This document shows positions 28,246-36,113 of a stretch of DNA of 64,000 nucleotides, piece by piece. A program made the translations under genes and the position numbers. This DNA is from Streptomyces violaceorubidus (GTDB lineage: Bacteria > Actinomycetota > Actinomycetes > Streptomycetales > Streptomycetaceae): the NCBI RefSeq assembly GCF_000717995.1, contig NZ_JODM01000010.1:158225-222224 (forward strand), read 5' to 3'. Positions within the stretch are counted from its first letter, which is position 1; each line of letters begins with the position of its first letter. A model generated the notes under the pieces. It worked only from the letters and a program-made list of their open reading frames with translations. It did not search any database and had not been told where the DNA came from.

Positions 28246-31191
28246 TCAGATCCGGAGGATCCTGGCGCGGGGCAGGCGAGTGGTGATCCAAGCGATGTCC
28301 TGCGTACGGGCACGGCGCAGGATGACGGTGCGTACGCCGGGAAGCTCCGGCGCGTCCGGGCCGATGTCGATGACCGACGCGTCCAGGATCAGCTGCTCCA
28401 GCCGTGGCAGCCGGGACAGCTCGGTCCAGTCGGCCGTGCCGACGGGGCAGGACAGGGTGACTTCGTACAGCGTGGACCAGTGGGACAGGCCCCGAAGGCC
28501 GGTGTCCCGGGTCGTGTCCCGACCGAGGTGGAGCTGCCGCAGGCGGGCTGCCACCGGGAGGGAGTCGGTCAGGCGGTTGCCCGGGAGTCGTTGTCCCAAG
28601 GACAGTTCCCGCAGCGACGTCAGCTCGTCCAGGCCGGTGAGATCGGCGCTTTGGACGCTGAGGCTCTCCAGGGGCAGTGCGGACAGCCGGTCCAGGCCCC
28701 GCGTGGTTCCGCAGTCGAGCAGTGACAGGCTCCGCAGACGGCCGAGGGCCGCCAGTGGCTCCATGTCGGTCGCTTCCGGGTTCGCGACCAGGAGCAGTTT
28801 CTCGACCGCGCCCGGGTCGGGCACACAGGCGAGGATCTCGTCCCAGCTGTGCGCGCCGCGGAACTCGAGCCTGCCCCACGGCCGCATGTCCGCGTGAGCC
28901 CCGCGCTGCGCCGCCGTCGTCAAGGTCAGGAACAGCTCCGTCGGGTCCAGGTGATCCAGAATCTCCCTCGCGTACCCCCGCGCGTCGAACCGGTCCCACG
29001 TTCCCACCAGTTGCCGCCGCACGCCGAGAGCCGCGTGTCCCCGGAACCGGCGCAGCACCGCGAGTGCCCCACCCGGTTCCCGCTCCGCCAGCAGCGACGC
29101 CGTCACCGTCACGCCGTGCGCCTGCCGCTCCGTCAGTCCCTCCGGACCCGGCAGCAGCTCCAGCACCAGTGGCCCGGCCTCCGCCAGGGCCTTCGCGTCC
29201 GCCAACGACCCCGGCGGGATCAGCGTCCCCGCCCGTGCCTCCACCTCCGCCCGCACCGCCGGGTCCAGGGCGGTCGCGTGCTCCAGGCAGGCCAGGGCGA
29301 GAAGGGTCAGCCGAGGGGTGTCCTCCGCCAGCAGGCGCCGCAGCAGCACCGCCCGCTCGCCGGGACGGGCGTGGGCCACCGCCATGCGGACGACGTCCTC
29401 CCACTGGGTGTCGCCCGCGCGCCCCGCGAGGACGTCGAGATGGCCCTCCTCGACCGCGTACCGCGCGCCCAGGTAGTCCTGGAAGGTGCGGTGGACGAAG
29501 TCCAGGGTGCCCTCGCCGGGCCGCCGGAGCAGCCCGCTGCGCAGGACCAGCGCCCGCAGGACCGTCGCCGCGTCGCCCTGCCCCGCCGCCGAGGCCACCG
29601 ACGGCAGCGCGCGCTCCACGATGCCCTCGGCGGTCTCCACCGCCATCTCCGTGCGCCCGCTCAGCACCAGCGCGTACGCCAGCCGCTGGAGCAGCTCCAG
29701 TTGCGCCTCCTCGCTCAGCTCCACCGCCTCCATGCCGCGCTCCCGGTCCCGGCGGGCCAGCAGCATCGTGAGGGCGGCGTCGTACAACTCCGCGCGGCCG
29801 GTGGGGAGGTAGCCGCGGCGGTCCCGGTGCAGGGCGCAGATCAGGCCGCACATCAGTGGGTTGGTGGCGAGGCGGGCCAGGTCGCGCTTGGTGCGCAGGG
29901 AGTCCAGCAGCCGCGTGACGAACTCGGGCGCCTCGGCGGCCCGGTGCCAGCGCCGTACGAAGGTCGCGACCTCGGGCTCCCGCATCGGGGTGAGGGACAG
30001 CTCCCGGAAGCCCTCGGTGGTCAGCCAGTCGGCGCGTACGGCGGTGGGCCGGGAGGTGAGCAGCCAGCGGTTGCCGGGGAAGGCGCGGACGAGGGCGAGG
30101 AGCCAGTCGCGGGTGCGGTGCCGTTCCGCGGCGGGGATCTCGTCCAGGCCGTCGACGAGGACCAGGCCCCGGCCGGCGCCCAGCACCCGTTCCGCCCAGC
30201 CCTCCGGCGGGGTGAGGGGGCAGCCCACGGCGGTGAGGAAGGCCGCGGGGGAGGGCAGCGCGCCGGCCCGGATCAGGGTGCGCAGGGGCAGCACGTACGG
30301 GATCCGGTCCCCGTCCCGTGCCGCGGTCACCGCGAGCCACTGCACCAGGGTCGTCTTGCCGGAGCCCGCGTCGCCGCGCAGGAGTACCCGGTCGCGGGTG
30401 CGCAGGGCGTCCTCGGCGGCGAGGCGGACGGTGTGCTCGGGGTCGGCGTACTCACCCGGGAGTGCCCTGGTCCGTTCCTCCTCCGCGGTCGCCTCCAGGC
30501 TCAGGTACGCGACCTCCAGCGGCCACCGGTCGGGCGATTCGCGCAGGTCGATGCCGTAGATGGTGATGCGGTTGTGCTGTTCGGCGACGTACGGCAGGTA
30601 GCGGCGTTCGAACGCCGTGTCGCGGGCGTCCGGCCGGGGAACGCGGGCGATCAGCTCGTCGACCTTCGCGATCAGCTCGGCCTGGCCGCGGGTCTGGGCC
30701 ACCAGCGTCCGCGCCACGAAGGTGGAGCGGCGGGTGAAGAACTCCAGGACGTGCAGGCAGGCCCACTCGGTCGCCGAGTCGAGGAAGTAGCGGGCGTCGG
30801 TGCAGAGCCCGTCCTCGGAACCGGCCGTCCGCCGACGCAGCCGGGCGGCCAGCTCGGCGTGTCCGAGCCGCACCGCCTGCACGTCGTCCATGTCCAGGTC
30901 GCCCAGGGCGAGGAGCCGCGCCGCCAGGGCGTCGGCGACGGCGTCGGCCTCCTCGGGCGGGAAGGGCGGCTCGCCGGGGGAGTCCAGGGCGCCCGCCACC
31001 AGTTTCCCGGCAAGCCCGCGCACCTCCTCCTCGCCCAGCGAGCGCCGCTCGCCGCGGAAGGACACCAGGCGGTCCAGCCGAACCGGCCGGTCGACCAGTC
31101 CGGCACCGGGGCCGCCCGTCACGAACAGCTTCTTCACCAGCGGGGCGACCAGGCTGGACGCCAACTTCCCGCCGAGTACCGCCGGTTCCAT
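28246..31191 (-). CDS. NACHT-domain NTPase with leucine-rich repeats (bacterial NLR-like)
   Basis: The 981-residue protein starts at ATG 31191 (MEPAVLGGKLASSLVAPLVK). Residues 1-200 are helical and resemble the N-terminal helical domains of bacterial NACHT proteins. The NTPase follows, with Walker A GDAGSGKTT (273-281), Walker B LVLVDGLDEIP (343-353), sensor-like LLTSRPTAV, and the NPLMCGLICALHR and FVHRTFQDYLGARY motifs of NACHT modules. Armadillo-like helices follow, and then irregular leucine-rich repeats (about 810-981; LRSLSLL, LESLSVQ, LRELSLG, LRQLHLG, LEQLILD). Characterised bacterial NACHT proteins are phage-defence receptors. A housekeeping signalling role cannot be excluded, since it sits among core genes. 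It lies 43 bp downstream of the HAD phosphatase and may share its transcript. Confidence 0.9.
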   Translation of the reverse strand: MEPAVLGGKLASSLVAPLVKKLFVTGGPGAGLVDRPVRLDRLVSFRGERRSLGEEEVRGLAGKLVAGALDSPGEPPFPPEEADAVADALAARLLALGDLDMDDVQAVRLGHAELAARLRRRTAGSEDGLCTDARYFLDSATEWACLHVLEFFTRRSTFVARTLVAQTRGQAELIAKVDELIARVPRPDARDTAFERRYLPYVAEQHNRITIYGIDLRESPDRWPLEVAYLSLEATAEEERTRALPGEYADPEHTVRLAAEDALRTRDRVLLRGDAGSGKTTLVQWLAVTAARDGDRIPYVLPLRTLIRAGALPSPAAFLTAVGCPLTPPEGWAERVLGAGRGLVLVDGLDEIPAAERHRTRDWLLALVRAFPGNRWLLTSRPTAVRADWLTTEGFRELSLTPMREPEVATFVRRWHRAAEAPEFVTRLLDSLRTKRDLARLATNPLMCGLICALHRDRRGYLPTGRAELYDAALTMLLARRDRERGMEAVELSEEAQLELLQRLAYALVLSGRTEMAVETAEGIVERALPSVASAAGQGDAATVLRALVLRSGLLRRPGEGTLDFVHRTFQDYLGARYAVEEGHLDVLAGRAGDTQWEDVVRMAVAHARPGERAVLLRRLLAEDTPRLTLLALACLEHATALDPAVRAEVEARAGTLIPPGSLADAKALAEAGPLVLELLPGPEGLTERQAHGVTVTASLLAEREPGGALAVLRRFRGHAALGVRRQLVGTWDRFDARGYAREILDHLDPTELFLTLTTAAQRGAHADMRPWGRLEFRGAHSWDEILACVPDPGAVEKLLLVANPEATDMEPLAALGRLRSLSLLDCGTTRGLDRLSALPLESLSVQSADLTGLDELTSLRELSLGQRLPGNRLTDSLPVAARLRQLHLGRDTTRDTGLRGLSHWSTLYEVTLSCPVGTADWTELSRLPRLEQLILDASVIDIGPDAPELPGVRTVILRRARTQDIAWITTRLPRARILRI

Positions 31192-31234
31192 GCGCCACCC
31201 CCGTGGTCGGTCGACGAGGGGAGCCTAACGGGCG

Positions 31235-31936
31235 TCAGGACAGCTGACCGTCGTAGTCCGGGAGCTTGAACGTCTTCTCGGCGTGGCCGCCCGGCAGGTC
31301 GGTGGCGCTGTTGCCGATGTTCGCGACGATCGTGTAGCCGTTCGACTCGATCTCGGCGCGCTGTTCGGTCTTGTACTGGGCGACGTCCTTGAACAGGTCG
31401 AGGAAGCCGCGGACGTACAGCCCGGAGGACTCGTAGCCGGCGTGGGCGAGGTTCCACTCGGTGGGCGCCTCGACGATGCCGGGGCGGGCGGTCACGAAGA
31501 ACAGGGCGACGCCGTGCTCCTGCGCGTACTCGGCGACCTCCAGGACCGGCCGGTTGGCGGGCTGCGGGTAGCTGAAGCCGAAGTCGGTCTCCAGGGAGGT
31601 GTTGTCGATGTCGAGGACGATCGCCTGCTTCTCGCCGGGCGCCCGGTCGGCGATCCGCTCCTTCAGGTACGGCAGGGCCCCGTCCATCACGGCCCGGCAG
31701 TCGCGCTGCCAGGTGTCGTAGTCGACGTCGGCCGCGGCGGCGGCCGTCACCGCCGTGCGGGGCGCGTCGGCCGGGGCGGCGACGGCGACGGACGGCGTGA
31801 CCGTGGCGGTGAGCGCCGCCACGGTGACGGCGGACGCCGCGGCGACACGCGTCCACGTACGGCGCGCGGCCCCTCTGGCCCGGCCGCTCTGTGCGGCCTG
31901 TTCGGCCTGTTCGGTCGGTTCGGTGTGGTCGGTCAT
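31235..31936 (-). CDS. Secreted HAD-family acid phosphatase
   Basis: The 233-residue protein from ATG 31936 (MTDHTEPTEQAEQAAQSGRA) has a charged N-region, then a signal peptide (VAAASAVTVAALTATVTPSVAVAA, near residues 30-54). A HAD phosphatase domain of the plant acid phosphatase / HAD-IIIB type follows. Motif I is LDIDNTSLE (DxDxT-like), motif II FFVTARPG, and motif IV ANIGNSATDLPGG. It probably releases phosphate from external phosphomonoesters. An upstream frame adds 20 residues but no better start. The NACHT gene follows 43 bp downstream on the same strand. Confidence 0.85.
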   Translation of the reverse strand: MTDHTEPTEQAEQAAQSGRARGAARRTWTRVAAASAVTVAALTATVTPSVAVAAPADAPRTAVTAAAAADVDYDTWQRDCRAVMDGALPYLKERIADRAPGEKQAIVLDIDNTSLETDFGFSYPQPANRPVLEVAEYAQEHGVALFFVTARPGIVEAPTEWNLAHAGYESSGLYVRGFLDLFKDVAQYKTEQRAEIESNGYTIVANIGNSATDLPGGHAEKTFKLPDYDGQLS

Positions 31937-32465
31937 GGGGGGTGGGGTCCTCTCCTGCCTGCGCGGATGCCTGACGGGCAAAGTTGTCGCGTGCATGCTT
32001 GCCCCGGCAAGTGGCCGTACGGCAACGATTGGGTTACTGAGCAGTAGTCGGCTGTGACGCCGACCACGCTCCGAGCCCGGGTGAACCCCCTTGGGCGGAG
32101 GGCGGGTTAGCCGGGACGGGAGTAGCCCCGGTCACATTCACCGGCCCTTCGGCCGCGGTCCCCGGTGATGTGCCGCACAGGCCGATCGGGGTGTACTACG
32201 GGGAATAGTGGTCGCCACAAGAACTACGAAAACGGACATACCGGAGCGGGTGGCAGGGGGGTTTGCAGGGCTCTGAGCTGCTTTTGTCCAAAATGGCAGC
32301 TCTGGCGTGGGTCATGAAGTTTCACACTGAAGTACTAAATAGGGTCGTAGGTCACACCTTTGTGCGGTTCGGGGTCGGCGGGTTACCAAGGTTGAGCCCG
32401 CCCGGTGAGCGCCTGGTGCGTCCCGCCGGTGGGCATTCCTCTGCACCCGTCCCCATGAGGTTCGA
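31937..32465. promoter_or_regulatory. Divergent promoter region between HAD phosphatase and M23 peptidase
   Basis: No gene is supported in this 529-bp region. It holds two notable inverted repeats. The first has arms CACATTCACCGG (32133-32144) and CCGGTGATGTG (32162-32172), one base short of perfect. The second is the symmetric hairpin at 32275-32302. A/T-rich stretches (32215-32240 and 32315-32345, AGTACTAAATAGGG) are good promoter candidates. The long leader before the peptidase resembles other Streptomyces cell-wall hydrolase genes controlled by RNA, but I could not fit a ydaO (c-di-AMP) riboswitch consensus. Confidence 0.5.
32275..32302 (+). promoter_or_regulatory. Symmetric hairpin upstream of the M23 peptidase
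   Basis: Outer arms GAGCTGC (32275-32281) and GCAGCTC (32296-32302) are perfect, and inner arms TTTT (32282-32285) and AAAA (32290-32293) pair around GTCC with a TG bulge. It is 164 bp upstream of the peptidase start. It could be an operator or an RNA leader element. Confidence 0.5.
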
Positions 32466-33155
32466 ATGTTCCCGCGTGTCACGTCCCGTTCTTCCCGTAC
32501 GACCATCCGCACCCGCGCCGCGGTGATGGCCGCCGGCCTCGGAGCCTCGGTCGCACTGGGAGCCGGGGTCGCGGCCGCCACCGGCACCACGGCGGCCTCG
32601 AACACCTCCTCCTCCGTCGCGAGCGCCGTAGAGGCCCAGGCCGTGGCGCAGGCCAAGGCGGCGAAGGCCGAGAAGGCCGCCGCGAGCGCCAAGCAGACCA
32701 CCACCGCCAAGAAGACGGCCACCAAGAAGAAGGCCGCCTCCTGGGTCGACCCGGTCAAGAAGTACGAGCTGAGCGCCAGCTTCGCCCAGAACGGCGGCAT
32801 GTGGGCGCACAAGCACAGCGGCCAGGACTTCGCCGTGCCGATCGGCACCAACGTCGTCGCCGCCCATGGCGGCACGGTCGTCAAGGCCGGCGGCAACGGC
32901 GCCGGTGACGGTCCCGCCTACGGCAACGCGATCGTCATCAAGCACGGCAACGGCACGTACTCCCAGTACGCGCACCTGTCCAAGATCAACGTGAAGATCG
33001 GCCAGATCGTGAAGACCGGCCAGTCGATCGCCAAGTCCGGCAACACCGGCAACTCCAGCGGTCCGCACCTGCACTTCGAGATCCGGACCACCCCGAACTA
33101 CGGCTCGGCCGTGGACCCCGTCGCCTTCCTGCGCGCCAAGGGCGTGACCGTCTGA
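32466..33155 (+). CDS. Secreted M23-family peptidase (LytM-type)
   Basis: The 229-residue protein starts MFPRVTSRSSRTTIRTRAAV at ATG 32466. It carries a twin-Arg-like or long Sec signal (AVMAAGLGASVALGAGVAAATG), an Ala/Lys-rich helical linker (residues 45-90) and a C-terminal LytM/M23 zinc peptidase domain. The Zn ligands are in HSGQDFAVP (HxxxD) and GPHLHFEIR (HxH), with the fold marker GNAIVIKHGNGTYSQYAHL. M23 enzymes cut peptidoglycan cross-bridges or stem peptides outside the membrane. The leader carries strong inverted repeats. It ends 10 bp from the convergent TetR gene. Confidence 0.92.
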   Translation: MFPRVTSRSSRTTIRTRAAVMAAGLGASVALGAGVAAATGTTAASNTSSSVASAVEAQAVAQAKAAKAEKAAASAKQTTTAKKTATKKKAASWVDPVKKYELSASFAQNGGMWAHKHSGQDFAVPIGTNVVAAHGGTVVKAGGNGAGDGPAYGNAIVIKHGNGTYSQYAHLSKINVKIGQIVKTGQSIAKSGNTGNSSGPHLHFEIRTTPNYGSAVDPVAFLRAKGVTV

Positions 33156-33164
33156 CGGGCGGGG

Positions 33165-33764
33165 CTACGCGCCCGCGGCTCCCCGGTGGGCCTGGGTGAT
33201 CAGATCGGTGGCGACCTCGAGAACGGCAGCACGCTGTTCCTCGGGGTCGCCTTCGAGGTCCCGGAGCACGAACATCCCGGCGTGCAGCGTGAACAGCGCC
33301 GTGATGCAGCGGACCTGGTCGACCATGTCCGCCTCGGGGTCCATGAGGATGTCGCGCAGGCCGAACATCCGGTTCTTGAACAGCTCGCCGATGCGCAGGT
33401 CCCGCACCGTGGCCTGGTTCTCCTGCATGAAGCGGAACAGCGGCGCCGCGCCGGCCAGCGCCTCGCTGTAGCGGCGGATGATCTCCTGCTTCGTCTCCAG
33501 GCTGTGCGGCTGCTCCCGCCCCCAGTCGATCAGGTCCTCCAGCGGCCGCGAGAGGTCCTCGAAGATGCTGACGAGGATCTCTTCCTTGGTCTTGAAGTGG
33601 TAGTAGAGCGCGGCCTTGGTCACGTCCAGACGCTCGGCGATCTCGCGCAGGGAGGTCTTCTCGTACCCCTGCTCCGCGAAGAGTTCGAGCGCCACGTCCT
33701 GGATGCGCTGGCGGGTGTCCCCGCGGCGTCGCTGCTGCTTGGTGCCGTTCATGGTGCCGCCCAT
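33165..33764 (-). CDS. TetR-family repressor of the adjacent MFS pump
   Basis: A TetR_N domain (RQRIQDVALELFAEQGYEKT, then SLREIAERLDVTKAALYYHFKTKEE, here around residues 17-65) is followed by a helical ligand domain. Starts at ATG 33764 (MGGTMNGTKQQ) and ATG 33752 (MNGTKQQ) are both preceded by AGGAGG sites at similar spacing. It is divergent from the MFS exporter with a perfect palindrome between, the classic drug-responsive arrangement. The inducer is unknown. Confidence 0.9.
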   Translation of the reverse strand: MGGTMNGTKQQRRRGDTRQRIQDVALELFAEQGYEKTSLREIAERLDVTKAALYYHFKTKEEILVSIFEDLSRPLEDLIDWGREQPHSLETKQEIIRRYSEALAGAAPLFRFMQENQATVRDLRIGELFKNRMFGLRDILMDPEADMVDQVRCITALFTLHAGMFVLRDLEGDPEEQRAAVLEVATDLITQAHRGAAGA

Positions 33765-33808
33765 CCTCCTACGCACCTCCTGCCCCGCGCACTTTCCGAA
33801 AAACTTAC

Positions 33809-33838
33809 TTGACGCCCGGCTAGTTACGCTCCTACCTT
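33809..33838 (+). promoter_or_regulatory. Putative promoter of the MFS gene
   Basis: TTGACG (33809-33814) and TACCTT (33833-33838) are spaced by 18 bp, matching the Streptomyces housekeeping pattern TTGAC-N18-TAnnnT. The predicted start point lies just before the operator palindrome at 33852. Confidence 0.5.
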
Positions 33839-33851
33839 CCCAGTGTAGACA

Positions 33852-33869
33852 ACTTGCCGGTCGGCAAGT
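33852..33869. promoter_or_regulatory. TetR operator palindrome
   Basis: Perfect 8-bp arms ACTTGCCG and CGGCAAGT flank a GT centre. The site is 42 bp before the MFS start, just downstream of the predicted promoter, and 88 bp from the TetR start, so binding would block the pump gene. Confidence 0.7.
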
Positions 33870-33910
33870 AAGTGGCAGGTGGCACAGCGCTAGCTGGGGG
33901 AGTAGGAGAG

Positions 33911-35512
33911 ATGGCCGAGAAGACGGAGGCGGCGACCGGCGAAGCCGGCGTCGGCAAGCAGCCGAGGAGCGTGCGGGTCGTCCTGCTCGCCCTCATGATC
34001 GCGATGATGCTCGCGATGCTCGACAACATGATCATCGGCACCGCGATGCCGACGATCGTGGGCGAGCTGGGCGGCCTGGAGCACCTCTCCTGGGTCGTCA
34101 CCGCCTACACCCTGGCCACCGCGGCCTCCACCCCGCTGTGGGGCAAGCTCGGCGACATGTACGGGCGCAAGGGCTCGTTCATGACGTCGATCGTGATCTT
34201 CCTGGTCGGCTCGGCGCTCAGCGGCATGGCCCAGGACATGGGCCAGCTCATCGGCTTCCGCGCCGTCCAGGGCCTGGGCGCCGGCGGTCTGATGGTCGGC
34301 GTCATGGCGATCATCGGCGACCTGATACCCCCCAGGGAGCGCGGCAAGTACCAGGGCATGATGGCCGGCGTCATGGCGCTGGCGATGATCGGCGGACCGC
34401 TGATCGGCGGCACCATCACCGACCACTGGGGCTGGCGCTGGTCCTTCTACATCAACCTGCCGCTCGGCGCGGTCGCCCTGGTCGCCATCAGCGCCGTGCT
34501 GCACCTGCCGAAGAAGCGCAGCAAGGCCCGGATCGACTACCTGGGCGCCGCGCTGCTGACCATCGGCATCACCGCCATCGTGCTCGTCACCACCTGGGGC
34601 GGCACCGAGTACGCCTGGACCTCCGCGCGGATCATGGAGCTGATCGGCATCGGCGTCGCCGCGCTGGTCGGGTTCGTGTTCTGGCAGACCAAGGCCGCGG
34701 AGCCGGTCGTGCCGCTGCACATCTTCCGCAGCCGCAACTTCACGCTGATGTCGCTCATCGGCTTCATCACCGGCTTCGTGATGTTCGGCGCCACCCTCTT
34801 CCTGCCGCTGTACCAGCAGGCGGTGCAGGGTGCGTCCGCCACCAACTCCGGACTGCTGCTCCTGCCCATGCTGGGCGCGATGCTCGTCACGTCGATGGTC
34901 GCCGGGCGGGTCACCACCAGCACCGGCCGCTACAAGATCTTCCCGGTGGTGGGCGGCGTACTGATGACGGCCGGCCTGTTCCTGCTGTCGACCATGGACA
35001 CCGACACCACCCGCTTCACCTCCGGCCTGTACATGGCCGTCGTGGGTCTCGGCATGGGCTGCCTGATGCAGATCACCATGCTGGTGGCGCAGAACAGCGT
35101 GGAGATGAGGGACATGGGCGTCGCGTCCTCCTCCACCACCCTCTTCCGCACCCTCGGCTCCTCCTTCGGCGTCGCGATCATGGGCGCGCTGTTCAACAAC
35201 CGCGTCCAGGACACGATGGCCGAGCGGGCCGCGGGGTCGGGTGCCAAGGTGACGGAGCAGTCGGCGACGCTGACCGCGGACGCGCTGAACGCGCTGCCCG
35301 CGGCGGTCCGCGACGCCTACCAGCACGCGGTGTCCTCCGGCACCCACGGCGCGTTCCTCCTCGGCTCCGTGGTGGCCGTCCTCGCACTGGTCGCGGCGGT
35401 CTTCGTGAAGGAGGTCCCCCTCAAGGGCGCGGGCCCGAAGGCGGCCGACGCCCCAGCCGACGGCGACGACGGCACGGCCCCGGCGAAGGCACCGGTGGCC
35501 GAGACCGTCTGA
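33911..35512 (+). CDS. MFS drug exporter, DHA2 (14-TMS) family
   Basis: The 533-residue protein starts MAEKTEAATGEAGVGKQPRS after the site AGGAGAG. It has 14 hydrophobic segments and DHA2 motifs: LDNMIIGTAMPTIVGEL (motif D1), GKLGDMYGRKGSF (motif A), GFRAVQGLGAGGL (motif B) and MIGGPLIGGTITDHWGWRWS (motif C, antiporter). A large extracytoplasmic loop (residues about 430-480) precedes the last helix. It is expected to be a proton-coupled efflux pump under control of the divergent TetR. Its last 196 bp are overlapped on the other strand by the open frame of the HATPase gene. Confidence 0.93.
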   Translation: MAEKTEAATGEAGVGKQPRSVRVVLLALMIAMMLAMLDNMIIGTAMPTIVGELGGLEHLSWVVTAYTLATAASTPLWGKLGDMYGRKGSFMTSIVIFLVGSALSGMAQDMGQLIGFRAVQGLGAGGLMVGVMAIIGDLIPPRERGKYQGMMAGVMALAMIGGPLIGGTITDHWGWRWSFYINLPLGAVALVAISAVLHLPKKRSKARIDYLGAALLTIGITAIVLVTTWGGTEYAWTSARIMELIGIGVAALVGFVFWQTKAAEPVVPLHIFRSRNFTLMSLIGFITGFVMFGATLFLPLYQQAVQGASATNSGLLLLPMLGAMLVTSMVAGRVTTSTGRYKIFPVVGGVLMTAGLFLLSTMDTDTTRFTSGLYMAVVGLGMGCLMQITMLVAQNSVEMRDMGVASSSTTLFRTLGSSFGVAIMGALFNNRVQDTMAERAAGSGAKVTEQSATLTADALNALPAAVRDAYQHAVSSGTHGAFLLGSVVAVLALVAAVFVKEVPLKGAGPKAADAPADGDDGTAPAKAPVAETV

Positions 35513-35994
35513 CCTCGCGGCGGCACGCCGCCCATCCCCTCACCGGACCCCCGGGTGGCCACGGCCGCCCGGGGGTCTTCGGCGTCGCCACACTCGAACC
35601 ACACCGTCTTGCCGCGTCCGTCCGGGGTCGGCGTGACGCCCCACCGGTCGGTCACCGCCGCGACGATCACCAGCCCTCGCCCGCCCTCGCCCAGCGCCTC
35701 GGCGGCCCCGGGAACCGGCAGTACCGGGCAGTCGTCGGCGACCTCCACCCGCACCGCGCCGGGCCGCAGCAGGAAGCACACGCGACCACGCCGTCCGGGC
35801 ACATGCCGTACGACGTTGGCGACCAGCTCCGTGAGCGCCAGCTCGGCGGCGTCGGACACCTCGGCCAGACCGGAGCGCACGAGGTACAGCCGCAGGACGC
35901 GGCGCAGATGGCGGGCCGAGTGCGCGCCCATGGCGAACTCGGCGTGGTACTGGCTCTCAACGTCCGCCGCCCGCGGACCGGTTACGTGGTTCAC
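35317..35994 (-). CDS. Anti-sigma-factor-like HATPase protein
   Basis: From GTG 35994 (VNHVTGPRAADVESQYHAEF) the protein has a single HATPase_c domain of the RsbW/SpoIIAB group: AELALTELVANVVRHVPG (N-box), VRVEVADDCPVLPVPGA, GGRGLVIVAAVTDRWGV (G-box) and GKTVWFECG. The domain ends near residue 140. The remaining 85 residues to the only in-frame stop at 35317 are low complexity and antisense to the MFS C-terminus, so the tail may be real but unconstrained. It is divergent from a DUF5753 HTH gene and a DUF397 gene, the standard Streptomyces trio of developmental/antibiotic regulatory cassettes. Confidence 0.8.
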   Translation of the reverse strand: MNHVTGPRAADVESQYHAEFAMGAHSARHLRRVLRLYLVRSGLAEVSDAAELALTELVANVVRHVPGRRGRVCFLLRPGAVRVEVADDCPVLPVPGAAEALGEGGRGLVIVAAVTDRWGVTPTPDGRGKTVWFECGDAEDPRAAVATRGSGEGMGGVPPRGQTVSATGAFAGAVPSSPSAGASAAFGPAPLRGTSFTKTAATSARTATTEPRRNAPWVPEDTACW

Positions 35995-36113
35995 GCCACA
36001 ACTCTGCGACGCACTGCTTACGCTCGACTACGCACAGGAACGAACGCCGCGAGGTGTTGCCGCCCGTCCGCAGTCCCCCGCAGTTCCCCGCAGTCCCGGA
36101 GTGAGGTGCCGCA

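Noticed and set aside
28241..30340. 699-residue minus-strand frame inside the NACHT gene
   Set aside because: Pro/Arg/Gly-rich alternate frame; the 981-residue frame contains the Walker motifs and LRRs.
32060..32180. Possible ydaO (c-di-AMP) riboswitch suggested by GGGTGAACCC and GGGTTAGCC words
   Set aside because: The order and spacing of the conserved blocks do not fit the consensus in either orientation as far as I can judge by eye.
32263..32526. 87-residue plus-strand frame overlapping the M23 peptidase start
   Set aside because: It lies across the leader hairpin, lacks a ribosome-binding site and has no recognisable features.
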